The notes beneath the pieces are model-generated. The model made no database searches. It saw only the letters and a list, made by a program, of their open reading frames with translations, and was not told the origin of the DNA. The translations under genes were made by a program, and so were the position numbers. A DNA stretch of 64,000 bases from Rhodobacter sp. TJ_12 (lineage in GTDB: Bacteria > Pseudomonadota > Alphaproteobacteria > Rhodobacterales > Rhodobacteraceae): NCBI RefSeq assembly GCF_020023995.1, contig NZ_NRRD01000001.1:367642-431641 (forward strand), written 5' to 3'. This document shows positions 8,452 through 16,747 of the stretch, piece by piece; within the stretch, counting starts at the first letter, position 1, and the number at the start of each line of letters is the position of its first letter.

Positions 8452-8757
8452 CTATTCTACTCCGCATAATTCGAGGATCGTTTCGGCATCGACGACGGCC
8501 CAAGCCCCCGCTGCGGCCAGCCGCTGAATCGCGCCGTCATCGGCGGTGCCGCTGGCACCGGCGGCAACAAGATGGCCAAGGGGGGCATCGACGGGGCCGA
8601 TCAACCGCGCCTGAGCACGTTCTGCCAAGGCTTCGGCATCGGTCCATGGCGGCACAACGATCACCCAAGGGCCGCTGCCTGTCGCCTCGGCACCCAACAG
8701 CGCCGCGACCGGGCCAACCACAACGGATAGCGCTATCACCGCAAGTTCGAGTCGCAT
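8452..8757 (-). CDS. Small exported or membrane-anchored protein of unknown function
   Basis: A 101-residue protein starting with a hydrophobic segment (MRLELAVIALSVVVGPVAAL) that looks like a signal peptide or anchor. The remainder is a small alpha/beta-like region (GPWVIVVPPW, AGAWAVVDAETILELCGVE). CAGGAG precedes the ATG. Its TAG stop directly abuts the ATG of the chemoreceptor gene with no gap, so it may help that receptor, for example by binding a ligand outside the membrane. I do not recognise the family. Confidence 0.65.
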   Translation of the reverse strand: MRLELAVIALSVVVGPVAALLGAEATGSGPWVIVVPPWTDAEALAERAQARLIGPVDAPLGHLVAAGASGTADDGAIQRLAAAGAWAVVDAETILELCGVE

Positions 8758-8825
8758 CGCATTCTCCTGCCGCGACGCTAGCGCCAAGGGTTTAACAAGC
8801 CGTTTTCGTCTGCGCAGATTGCGAT

Positions 8826-8843
8826 ACTCACGATTTCGTGAGT
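8826..8843. promoter_or_regulatory. 18-bp palindrome, candidate operator between trkH and the chemoreceptor operon
   Basis: ACTCACGA-TT-TCGTGAGT is a perfect 8-bp inverted repeat with a 2-base centre in the 122-base divergent gap. It lies 37 bases ahead of the trkH start and 69 bases ahead of the start on the other strand, suitable for binding a dimeric repressor. Confidence 0.5.
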
Positions 8844-8879
8844 TGCGTCCTTGCGCGGCCCCGCGCATCGCTCGTTCCG

Positions 8880-10328
8880 ATGACCGATTTCGGACCCGTC
8901 TTCTATATTTTCGGCCACATTCTGCTGGCTCTGGGCGCGGCGATGCTGATGCCCGCTGGCTATGATTACCTGCTGGGCGACCCGAATTGGATCGCCATGT
9001 TGCAAGGCGCGCTGGAAACGCTTTTGTTCGGGGCGCTGTTGTCGATTGCCAGTCGCACCGATACGCCACAGGCGCTGTCTTTGCGCCAAGCCTATATGCT
9101 GACCGCCGCGATCTGGGTGCTGGCCCCGGCCTTTGCCGCGTTGCCCTTCATTCACGGCGCGCCCGATGTCAGCCTGACCGATGCCTATTTCGAGGCGGTT
9201 TCTGGCCTGACCACAACCGGTTACACGGTGTTTCAGGGGTTGGATGATCTGCCCCATTCGGTGCTGATCTGGCGCGCCATGCTGCAATGGGCGGGGGGGC
9301 TGGGCATCGCCTTCGTGGCGATGATCTTCTTGCCGGTGATGCGCATCGGCGGCATGCGCTTTTTCCAGACCGAGGGGTTTGACACTTTCGGCAAGGTGCT
9401 GCCGCGCGCCACCGATATCGCCGTGGCGCTTTTGCAGGTCTACACCGCGCTGACGATTGCCTGTGCGATGTCCTATATCGCGGCGGGCATGCCCACTTTC
9501 GATGCGATCGCCAATTCGATGTCGACTATGGCCACGGGGGGCTTTGCGACCTCTGACCAGAGCTTTGCGCATTTCCCGCCCGCCACGCATTATGTGTCGA
9601 TTGTGTTCATGCTATTGGCGGGCATGCCCCTGATCCGCTACGTGCAACTGATGCAGGGGCAGGTGACGCCGCTATGGCGCGATGCGCAGGTGCGCGCCTT
9701 TTTGCGTTGGTTTCTTTACTACACCGCAGCGGCGGTTTTGTGGCGCTATGCGCATGAAGATCTGCCATTTGAACAAATCCTGCGCGAAACCGGCTTCAAC
9801 TTCGTGTCGATCCTGACGGGCACCGGCTTTGGCGTTGCCTCGGTCGAGGACTGGGGGGCCTTTGTCGTCGTGCTGGTGTTTCTTGTCGGCATGTCGGGCG
9901 GCTGCACCGGCTCCACCTCGGGGTCGCTGTCGGTGTTCCGGGTGCAGGTTGTGCTTGAGGCGATCAAGGCTGCCATCCGGCAGCTTCATTCGCCCAACCG
10001 GGTGGTCTTGCCGCGCTATGACGGCAAGCCGCTGGACGAGGCGACGATGGGCCCGCTGATCTTGCATGTCACCGGCTATATCCTGACCCAAGGGATCATC
10101 GCGGTGTTGATCTCGATGACGGGGGTGGATTTCTCGTCTGCGCTCTTTGCCAGCTGGGGGGCGATTGGCAATATCGGCTTTGGCGTGGGCCCGACCGTGG
10201 CGGCCACCGGCACGATGGTTGATTATAACGACCTCGCAACTTGGCTTATGAGCCTGTCGATGCTTTTGGGGCGGTTGGGTCTTTTGGCGATCTTGGTGCT
10301 GGTCTTGCCGCGCTTTTGGCGCGACTGA
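8880..10328 (+). CDS. trkH: TrkH family potassium uptake channel subunit
   Basis: A 482-residue membrane protein of the TrkH/KtrB superfamily, which carries K+ inward across the inner membrane, usually gated by a TrkA ring. Selectivity-filter loops are visible: LTTTGYTVFQG, STMATGGFATSD and LTGTGFGVASV, with the related WGAIGNIGFGVGP near the end. The ATG at 8880 (MTDFGPVFYIFGHILL) is preferred to an upstream GTG/ATG reading because the extra residues are charged and not conserved in character. The ribosome site is weak. No trkA is present in the window. Confidence 0.92.
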   Translation: MTDFGPVFYIFGHILLALGAAMLMPAGYDYLLGDPNWIAMLQGALETLLFGALLSIASRTDTPQALSLRQAYMLTAAIWVLAPAFAALPFIHGAPDVSLTDAYFEAVSGLTTTGYTVFQGLDDLPHSVLIWRAMLQWAGGLGIAFVAMIFLPVMRIGGMRFFQTEGFDTFGKVLPRATDIAVALLQVYTALTIACAMSYIAAGMPTFDAIANSMSTMATGGFATSDQSFAHFPPATHYVSIVFMLLAGMPLIRYVQLMQGQVTPLWRDAQVRAFLRWFLYYTAAAVLWRYAHEDLPFEQILRETGFNFVSILTGTGFGVASVEDWGAFVVVLVFLVGMSGGCTGSTSGSLSVFRVQVVLEAIKAAIRQLHSPNRVVLPRYDGKPLDEATMGPLILHVTGYILTQGIIAVLISMTGVDFSSALFASWGAIGNIGFGVGPTVAATGTMVDYNDLATWLMSLSMLLGRLGLLAILVLVLPRFWRD

Positions 10329-10362
10329 CTTTGGCGCGACTGGCCCGGCTCAAATCGGCAGT

Positions 10363-10821
10363 TCAAATCGGCAGGGCGGTCGTTTTGAACACGGTGCGCA
10401 GCGCGAAAGAGCTTTGCATCCCCTGCACGCCGGGTAGCCGCGCCAGTTTGGAACGATGCACCCGGGCAAAATCTTCGGTATCCTCGGCCACGACCTTCAG
10501 CAGGTAATCCGCCGCCCCCGCCATCAGATGGCATTCCAGCACGCCGGGGATTTTCTTCACTTCCCGCTCAAAGGCGTCCAGCACCTCGTCGGCCTGACAG
10601 GTCAGGGTGATTTCGACAAAAACCGTGGTCGGGCAGCCTAGGCGCCGGTTATCGAGCAGGGCGACGTAATCCTTGATATAGCCCTCTTCTTCCAGCCGCT
10701 GCACCCGGCGGTGGCAGGCCGAGGCCGACAGGTTCACCCGTTCGCTGAGTTCGGCATTGGAAATGCGGCCCTGCTTTTGCAAAACAGTCAGGATGCGGCG
10801 ATCTGTGGCGTCAAGGTTCAT
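10363..10821 (-). CDS. Lrp/AsnC family regulator of alanine dehydrogenase
   Basis: A 152-residue Lrp-type regulator: an N-terminal helix-turn-helix (ISNAELSERVNLSASACHRRV) and a C-terminal RAM ligand domain (GVLECHLMAGAADYLLKVV). It is divergent from the alanine dehydrogenase gene with 138 bases between starts, the usual arrangement of an AldR-type activator that responds to alanine. A longer open reading to 11997 is antisense to ald and is rejected. A 13-base tandem duplication (TCAAATCGGCAG core) covers the end of the gene at 10350-10375; the stop lies in one copy. Confidence 0.9.
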   Translation of the reverse strand: MNLDATDRRILTVLQKQGRISNAELSERVNLSASACHRRVQRLEEEGYIKDYVALLDNRRLGCPTTVFVEITLTCQADEVLDAFEREVKKIPGVLECHLMAGAADYLLKVVAEDTEDFARVHRSKLARLPGVQGMQSSFALRTVFKTTALPI

Positions 10822-10959
10822 TGGGGCGCAATCTTCTTCGAAAGTTTGGCGAATAGATCGAAGATATGCGCGCGAAAGGGCCGGTTGCGCAAGCGGATTT
10901 GAATGCAACTTTCGCGCAAATCGGCGCAAGCTAGGGCGATCAGGCAGGGAGGAACGGCC

Positions 10960-12078
10960 ATGAAGATCGGATGCGTCAAAGAAATCAAACCGCAGGAATT
11001 TCGCGTTGGGCTGACCCCGCATGCGGTGCAGGAAGCGGTGGCGCATGGCCATTCGGTTCTGGTCGAGACCGGAGCGGGGCTGGGCGCTGGCTTCACCGAT
11101 GCCGATTATACCGCGGCCGGTGGGGTGATCGCCGCCGATGCCGCCAGTGTCTGGGGCGCGGCTGAGATGGTGGTGAAGGTGAAAGAGCCGCTTGCCGAAG
11201 AACGCGCGCGTCTGTCGCCGGGGCAGGTGCTGTTCACCTATCTTCACCTTGCGCCCGATCCGGCACAGACCGCTGATCTGGTCACGTCCGGCGCCACCTG
11301 CATTGCCTATGAAACGGTCACCGATGCGGCGGGCGGATTGCCGCTTTTGGCGCCGATGTCCGAGGTGGCAGGGAAGCTTGCGCCACAGGTGGGCGCTTGG
11401 GCGCTCCAAAAGGCCAATGGCGGGCGCGGCGTTTTGATGGGGGGCGTGCCCGGTGTCTTGCCCGCACAGGTCTTGGTGATCGGCGGCGGTGTGGTGGGCA
11501 CGCAGGCGGCGCGGGTGGCCGCGGGCATGGGCGCGGCGGTGACGGTGTTGGATCGCTCTTTGCCGCGGTTGCGCCATCTTGACGAGGTTTTCGGGCGCGA
11601 TTTCCGCACCGGCTACGCCTCTGCGGCGCTGACAGCAGAATTGGTGGCCAAGGCCGATTTGGTGATTGGCGCGGTGTTGGTGCCCGGCGCGGCGGCCCCC
11701 AAGCTGGTGACCCGTGCGATGCTGGCCACGATGCAGCCCGGGGCGGTGCTGGTGGATGTTGCCATCGATCAGGGGGGCTGTTTCGAAACCTCGCATCCCA
11801 CCACGCACCAAGACCCGATCTTCGAGGTGGAGGGGATCGTGCATTATTGCGTGGCCAATATGCCCGGCGCGGTTGCGCGCACCGCCACGCAAGCGCTTGG
11901 CCATGCCACGCTGCCCTTTGTGCTGGCGCTGGCGGATAAGGGCTGGCGGCAGGCCTGCAGAGAGGATGTTCATCTTCTGGCTGGGCTCAACGTGCATGCG
12001 GGTCAGGTCACCTGTGCCCCGGTTGCCGCCGCGCAGGGGCTGCCCTATCTGGCGGCGGCAGAGGCGCTGACGCTGTGA
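10960..12078 (+). CDS. ald: Alanine dehydrogenase
   Basis: A 372-residue enzyme that interconverts L-alanine and pyruvate plus ammonia with NAD+. Conserved features are the N-terminal KEIKPQEFRVGLTP, the catalytic Lys in VKVKEP, the catalytic His in YLHLA, the NAD-binding loop VIGGGVVGTQAA and the late VDVAIDQGG. Length matches the family. AGGAGG precedes the ATG at 10960. It is divergently paired with an Lrp-type regulator, so induction by alanine is likely. A GC-rich stem-loop follows the stop. Confidence 0.95.
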   Translation: MKIGCVKEIKPQEFRVGLTPHAVQEAVAHGHSVLVETGAGLGAGFTDADYTAAGGVIAADAASVWGAAEMVVKVKEPLAEERARLSPGQVLFTYLHLAPDPAQTADLVTSGATCIAYETVTDAAGGLPLLAPMSEVAGKLAPQVGAWALQKANGGRGVLMGGVPGVLPAQVLVIGGGVVGTQAARVAAGMGAAVTVLDRSLPRLRHLDEVFGRDFRTGYASAALTAELVAKADLVIGAVLVPGAAAPKLVTRAMLATMQPGAVLVDVAIDQGGCFETSHPTTHQDPIFEVEGIVHYCVANMPGAVARTATQALGHATLPFVLALADKGWRQACREDVHLLAGLNVHAGQVTCAPVAAAQGLPYLAAAEALTL

Positions 12079-12089
12079 CCCGGTTCCGT

Positions 12090-12110
12090 GCAGCCCCGGA
12101 CAGGGGCTGT
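12090..12110 (+). terminator. GC-rich stem-loop after ald
   Basis: GCAGCCCC pairs with GGGGCTGT (one G-U pair) over a 5-base loop, 11 bases after the ald stop. No T run follows, so it may end transcription weakly or protect the mRNA end. Confidence 0.4.
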
Positions 12111-12170
12111 GCGCGGGGTCCCTTTCTCTGACAGGGGAATTCGGGCAGGCTTGCGCAAAATGGAGGCACC

Positions 12171-12866
12171 ATGACCGATCTGACGCATTTCCCGATCACC
12201 CAGCGCTGGCCCGCAACCAATCCGGCGGCGATCCAGCTTTATTCCCTGCCAACGCCCAATGGGGTGAAGGTGTCGATTATGCTGGAAGAATGCGGGCTGG
12301 CCTATGAACCGCATCTGGTGAAATTTGACACCAACGACCAGATGACCCCCGAATTTCTATCGCTCAACCCCAATAACAAGATCCCTGCGATCATCGACCC
12401 GGATGGGCCGGGAGGGGCGCCGATGCCGCTCTTTGAAAGCGGCGCGATCTTGATTTATCTGGCAGAGAAAACGGGGAAATTCTTGCCCGAGGCGCAGCGC
12501 TATCAGGTGCTGCAATGGCTGATGTGGCAAATGGGGGGCTTGGGGCCGATGTTCGGCCAGCTTGGGTTCTTCCACGCCTATGCGGGCAAAGAAATTGAAG
12601 ACCCACGTCCAAAAGAACGCTACCGCGCCGAGGCCGAGCGTTTGCTTGGGGTGCTTGACGGGGCGCTGGCGGGCAAAGACTGGATTTGCGGCGACTATTC
12701 GATCGCCGATATGGCAATCGCGCCATGGCTGCGTGCGCTTGATGTGCATTACAAGGTCACCGACGCGGTCGGCTGGGGGGCATTGGAAAACGTGCCCGCC
12801 TATCTGGAGCGGTTCTTGGCCCGCCCCGCCGTGCAGCGGGGGCTGGTCAGCCCGAAGCGGGATTAA
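12171..12866 (+). CDS. Glutathione S-transferase family protein (YfcG/YghU-like)
   Basis: A 231-residue GST with an N-terminal thioredoxin-like domain. TPNGVKVSIMLEECGLAYEPH, here split as TPNGVKVSIMLEE and CGLAYEPH, is the YfcG/Ure2-like opening, followed by NPNNKIPAI and the glutathione-contacting FESGAILIYLAEK. The helical C-terminal half contains DYSIADMAIAPWL. Such enzymes bind glutathione and often act as disulfide reductases. GGAGG precedes the ATG. Its stop codon overlaps that of the convergent gene. Substrate is unknown. Confidence 0.9.
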   Translation: MTDLTHFPITQRWPATNPAAIQLYSLPTPNGVKVSIMLEECGLAYEPHLVKFDTNDQMTPEFLSLNPNNKIPAIIDPDGPGGAPMPLFESGAILIYLAEKTGKFLPEAQRYQVLQWLMWQMGGLGPMFGQLGFFHAYAGKEIEDPRPKERYRAEAERLLGVLDGALAGKDWICGDYSIADMAIAPWLRALDVHYKVTDAVGWGALENVPAYLERFLARPAVQRGLVSPKRD

Positions 12867-13504
12867 TCGACCGCCATTTCCCGGCCGACCCGTTCTGCAA
12901 TGCGGCTGGCCAGCCAAGCGGTCCAGCCTTCGGGTTGGGTGAAGTGGAAATTGTTGCTCTCGGGCAGCGGGATCGGGGCGCCAGCAAAGCGCGCCTCGGC
13001 CTCAAGCCGGGCGGCGGCCACGATTTCGGCGGGGGTGCGGGCAATCGCAGCCTGCGCCAGTTCAACCGCCTCTTCGCGGGTCAGGGCTGGATCGAACACT
13101 TCGGCTTGCTGCCCCTCGTTTGCCACGAACCCTTGCAGCCGGTCTTGCGCTGCCGTGATTTGCGCGATGGCCTGATCGCGCTGATCGGCGCGAAAGGCGC
13201 GCTCGATCGGCAAGGTTTCTTCGAACGAGGCGAGTTCTGCGCTCAGCCCGTCGATCGCGGCGGCCAGTTCCAGCGCGACGGTGCGATCCGGTTCGTTTTC
13301 GACCTCGTCATGACACGCGGCGATCATGTCGCGCAGAACCTTGATTCGCCCCAAGGCGATCACATCGGCCGTTTCAGCAAAAGCGATGTCGCGGGCGGCC
13401 CGGCCAATCTCTTCCAGCGCCGCTTCAAGCGGGAAAAGCCTGTCTTGCGGGTGAGCCGATGCGAAAACCGTTCCCGCAGGTGTCCAGGCAGCATCGTTGA
13501 ACAT
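12863..13504 (-). CDS. Conserved-looking protein of unknown function
   Basis: A 213-residue soluble protein predicted to be mostly alpha-helical, with long Ala/Glu-rich stretches and no signal peptide or membrane span. The C terminus (PEGWTAWLASRIAERVGREM) looks structured. A GAAGGGGATG context gives a good ribosome site for the ATG at 13504. Its stop overlaps the stop of the GST gene on the other strand. I do not recognise the family; the reading frame, codon use and start site support a real gene. Confidence 0.65.
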   Translation of the reverse strand: MFNDAAWTPAGTVFASAHPQDRLFPLEAALEEIGRAARDIAFAETADVIALGRIKVLRDMIAACHDEVENEPDRTVALELAAAIDGLSAELASFEETLPIERAFRADQRDQAIAQITAAQDRLQGFVANEGQQAEVFDPALTREEAVELAQAAIARTPAEIVAAARLEAEARFAGAPIPLPESNNFHFTQPEGWTAWLASRIAERVGREMAVD

Positions 13505-13612
13505 GGTGCATCCCCTTCTGGTGATGGCTTCAACCTGTCATAATGTGGTGAACAAGTGGTGAACCGTAAAGGGGAATGTTCCCTTCCTGTTTTCGCTTTG
13601 ATCCCGTTTTGA

Positions 13613-14404
13613 TCAGTGCGCTTCGCGCAGGATCTTGCACAGCGGTTCGTAAAGCTCGCCATTGCCCGCGATCACCGCGCCGGATTCGAAAATGTCGCGG
13701 CCTTCGCGCACGGGGCCGACGAAACCGCCTGCCTCTTTCACCAGAATCAGGCCCGCCGCCATGTCCCAAGCGTTGATGCCGCGTTCCCAATACCCATCAT
13801 AGCGGCCCGAGGCGACATAGGCGAGGTCAAGCGCCGCCGAGCCCCAGCGCCGCACGCCGGCACAAACCGGCATTAGCCGGGCAAGGTCTTGCAGCGTGGC
13901 GGGCAGGGTGGAGCGCCCGCCGAAGGGCACGCCGGTGGCAAAGATCGCCTCGATCATGTGGCGCCGCCCCGAAACCCGCAGACGGCTTTCGTTCATGAAC
14001 GCGCCAAGGCCTTTTTCGGCGTAGTAAAGTTCGTCCTTCGCGGCATCGAACACCACGCCGGCGACGATCTCGCCCTTGTGTTCCAACGCGATGGACACGG
14101 CCCAATGCGGCAGGCCGTGCAGAAAGTTGGTGGTGCCATCCAGCGGGTCGACGATCCAGCGGCGGGTCGGGTCTTCGCCATCGGCCTCGCCGGTTTCTTC
14201 GCCCAGCCAGCCATAGGACGGGCGCGCCCCGCGCAGCTCTTCTTTGATGATCCGTTCCGCTTCGCGGTCGGCTTTCGACACGAAATCGCCGGGCCCCTTG
14301 GCCGAGACTTGCAGGTTTTCCACCTCGCGGAAGTCTTTCACCAGCGAGCGGCCCGCCTTGCGCGCGGCCTTGATCATCAGGTTGAGGTTGGCACTGCCTT
14401 GCAT
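13613..14404 (-). CDS. Inositol monophosphatase family protein (SuhB-like)
   Basis: A 263-residue metal-dependent phosphatase. It shows the family signature WIVDPLDGTTNFLHGLPHW with the metal-binding Asp residues, GEETGE upstream with the first metal ligand, and WDMAAGLILVKEAGG late in the chain. The enzyme removes phosphate from inositol monophosphate or similar small molecules; SuhB homologues also have RNA-processing roles. AAGGAG lies 7 bases ahead of the ATG at 14404, so the longer start at 14425 is not needed. It is the next gene after the MFS exporter on this strand, 61 bases downstream. Confidence 0.93.
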   Translation of the reverse strand: MQGSANLNLMIKAARKAGRSLVKDFREVENLQVSAKGPGDFVSKADREAERIIKEELRGARPSYGWLGEETGEADGEDPTRRWIVDPLDGTTNFLHGLPHWAVSIALEHKGEIVAGVVFDAAKDELYYAEKGLGAFMNESRLRVSGRRHMIEAIFATGVPFGGRSTLPATLQDLARLMPVCAGVRRWGSAALDLAYVASGRYDGYWERGINAWDMAAGLILVKEAGGFVGPVREGRDIFESGAVIAGNGELYEPLCKILREAH

Positions 14405-14465
14405 CGGGGGGCTCCTTGCGTTCAAACGCCTGCCTTACACGGCAGAGGTAAAGAATCCAAGAGGG

Positions 14466-15662
14466 TCAGCGGGCCATGAATTCGGCGCGGCGGGGCAGGA
14501 AGATCGTGAGTATTCCCAAAGCTGGCAGCGCCGAACAGACAAGATAGACGGTGCGGATACCGGTATGGTCCGCCATCAGGCCAAGCGCGGCCGCGGCAAT
14601 GCCGCCCAGCCCGAAGCTGAGCCCAAAGAAGATGCCCGCCACCATGCCCACGCGGCCCGGCAGCAATTCTTGGGCAAAGACGACGATGGCCGAAAAGGCT
14701 GAGGCCAGAATAAGCCCGATCACCACGCTTAAAATGGCCGAACCCGTCAACCCCACATGCGGCAGGGCGAGTGTGAAGGGCAACACGCCCAAGATCGAAA
14801 TCCAGATCACCGTCATCGGCCCCCAACGGTCGGCGACCGGCCCGCCCAAAACCGTGCCCGCCGCGACCGAGCCAAGGAATAAAAACAGCATCAACTGCGC
14901 GGTGCGCGTGTCGACGCCAAAGCTTTCAATCAAGTAGAAGGTGTAATAGGAGCCAAGCGAGGCCATGTAGACGTTTTTTGAAAATGTCAGGGCCACCAGC
15001 ACGGCAATCGCCAGCACCGTGCGGTTGCGTGACAAGGGCAGGGTCTTGTCCACGGGTTTGCGCTTGCGGTCGTTCAGATGTGCACCATACCAGCGGCTGA
15101 CCCGAAACAGGATCATCCCCGCCAGCACTGCCAGCCCCCCGAAAAGCGCCACCGATGGGCGCCCGAAAGGCAGCACGATGAAGGCCGCCAAAAGCGGGCC
15201 GATGGCGGTGCCGAAATTTCCCCCCACCTGAAAGACCGATTGCGCCAGCCCGAATCGCCCGCCCGAGGCGATCCGCGCGACCCGGCTCGATTCAGGGTGG
15301 AAGATCGCCGAGCCAAAGCCCACGAACATCGCGCCCAAGATCAGCGCCGCATAAGAGGGCGCGAAGGCCAGCCCCATCACCCCCACAAAGGTCGACACCG
15401 ATGCAATCGGCAACGACCAAGGCTGCGGGCGCGCATCGGTATAAATGCCGATCGCGGGCTGCAACAATGATGCGGTGCCCTGAAAGGCCAGCGTCAAAAG
15501 TCCGATCTGCCAGTAATCCAGCGCGAAATCCGCCTTTAGGATGGGATAGATCGACGACAGCATCGACTGCATCACATCATTGAGCATGTGACAGAGGGAA
15601 ATGGCGAAAAGAATCGGGAAAACGGTCGCGCTGGCGGCGCGTGGCTGGGGAATGGCGGTCAT
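14466..15662 (-). CDS. MFS exporter, fosmidomycin-resistance (Fsr) type
   Basis: A 398-residue protein with 12 predicted membrane spans. The opening (SLCHMLNDVMQSMLSSIYPI) and the FHPESSRVARIASGGRFGLA segment are characteristic of the Fsr branch of the major facilitator family, proton-driven drug exporters of the inner membrane. The true substrate is not known. The ATG at 15662 follows AGGG. The inositol phosphatase gene follows on the same strand. Confidence 0.87.
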   Translation of the reverse strand: MTAIPQPRAASATVFPILFAISLCHMLNDVMQSMLSSIYPILKADFALDYWQIGLLTLAFQGTASLLQPAIGIYTDARPQPWSLPIASVSTFVGVMGLAFAPSYAALILGAMFVGFGSAIFHPESSRVARIASGGRFGLAQSVFQVGGNFGTAIGPLLAAFIVLPFGRPSVALFGGLAVLAGMILFRVSRWYGAHLNDRKRKPVDKTLPLSRNRTVLAIAVLVALTFSKNVYMASLGSYYTFYLIESFGVDTRTAQLMLFLFLGSVAAGTVLGGPVADRWGPMTVIWISILGVLPFTLALPHVGLTGSAILSVVIGLILASAFSAIVVFAQELLPGRVGMVAGIFFGLSFGLGGIAAAALGLMADHTGIRTVYLVCSALPALGILTIFLPRRAEFMAR

Positions 15663-15752
15663 GGGAACCCTGCGGGATGTGAAGGCGCGATTTAACCGCG
15701 CCCTTGGCCCCGCGTCACGCGCAAGATTGTGCCCGTTACATCCGCCCGCAGG

Positions 15753-16658
15753 TCAGGCGCGTTGCAGCTTGACCGGCTCGGTGCGCGCAAGGCGCAGGAA
15801 ATGCGCCATATAGGGTTCGGTCACATCTTCGGCGCGGGTGGCGGCATAAAGGCGTTTGGTCAGCCCCTTTTCGGTCACCGGTTTGGTGATGTAATCGGGC
15901 TGATATCTGACCTCGCGCAGCACCCAATCGGGCAGCACCGCGACCCCCCGCCCCGAGGCCACAAGCATCAAGATCACGGCGGTCAGTTCCACCTGTCGAT
16001 GGGCTTTGGGCGTGACCCGCGCGGGGGTCAGCAACAGCGAAAACACATCGGACCGCGCCCGGTCGATGGGATAGGTGATCAAGGTCTGATCAAGAAAGTC
16101 TTCCGCCACCACAAATGGCTTTTGCGCCAGCGGTGAATTGGAGGCTGCGATGAAGGTCGGCGAATAATCAAACAGCGGGTTGAAGGTGATTCCCTCGATC
16201 TTTTCGGGGTCCGACGAAATCACCAAATCCACCTCTTCGCGTGCCAGCGCGGGCAAGGCGTTGAAGGCGAGACCCGGCCGAATATCGATGTCGATATCGG
16301 GCCAGGCGCGACGAAACGCCTCAAGAACGGGGAACAGCCAGTCGAAACAGGCATGGCATTCGATCGCGATATGCAGCCGCCCCATGCGCCCTTGCCGGAT
16401 CGCGGCGAATTCGGCCTCGGTTGCCTCAATTTCAGGCAGGATGCGTTCGGCCAGACGCAACAGTTTCAGCCCCGCCGCCGAAAGCCGCAACGGTTTGGAA
16501 CGGCGGGCAAAAAGCTCGACCCCGGCCTGATCTTCAAGACCTTTGACCTGATGTGACAGCGCGCTTTGCGTGATGTGCAAAATATCTGCCGCTTTGGCCA
16601 ATCCGCCCGCGTCATGGATCGCTTTGATCGTGCGCAGATGCCGAAATTCCAAGTGCAT
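15753..16658 (-). CDS. metR: LysR-type regulator MetR
   Basis: A 301-residue LysR-family activator. Residues 1-60 hold the winged helix-turn-helix (AKAADILHITQSALSHQVKG). The effector domain contains IECHACFDWLFPVLEAFRR, closely like the MetR-specific IECH segment, where homocysteine is the coactivator. It lies divergent to metF with 89 bases between starts, the standard MetR arrangement, so it most likely controls metF and its own gene. Confidence 0.9.
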   Translation of the reverse strand: MHLEFRHLRTIKAIHDAGGLAKAADILHITQSALSHQVKGLEDQAGVELFARRSKPLRLSAAGLKLLRLAERILPEIEATEAEFAAIRQGRMGRLHIAIECHACFDWLFPVLEAFRRAWPDIDIDIRPGLAFNALPALAREEVDLVISSDPEKIEGITFNPLFDYSPTFIAASNSPLAQKPFVVAEDFLDQTLITYPIDRARSDVFSLLLTPARVTPKAHRQVELTAVILMLVASGRGVAVLPDWVLREVRYQPDYITKPVTEKGLTKRLYAATRAEDVTEPYMAHFLRLARTEPVKLQRA

Positions 16659-16660
16659 TA

Positions 16661-16673
16661 TGAGGCCGCCTCA
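16661..16673. promoter_or_regulatory. Candidate MetR operator
   Basis: TGAGG-CCG-CCTCA is a perfect 13-base palindrome 2 bases upstream of the metR start codon. It has the same length and outer TGA/TCA bases as the known MetR box pattern (TGAA-N5-TTCA). Placement over the metR ribosome site would suit autorepression. This is inference. Confidence 0.4.
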
Positions 16674-16747
16674 ACACCTTCTTGAACATTATGAGTTTGT
16701 TTCACATGTCGAAATATGAGACAAGGGGGAAACGAAAGGACAGTCAC

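Noticed and set aside
10822..11997. N-terminal extension of the Lrp gene
   Set aside because: This part is antisense to alanine dehydrogenase; the Lrp family start at 10821 gives a normal-length protein.
16683..16704. Second MetR box (TGAA ... TTCA)
   Set aside because: The arms are separated by 14 bases in place of 5, so it does not fit the known spacing.
16674..16747. SAM-II type riboswitch before metF
   Set aside because: The leader is at most about 70 bases and no matching pseudoknot stem was visible; MetR control explains the layout better.
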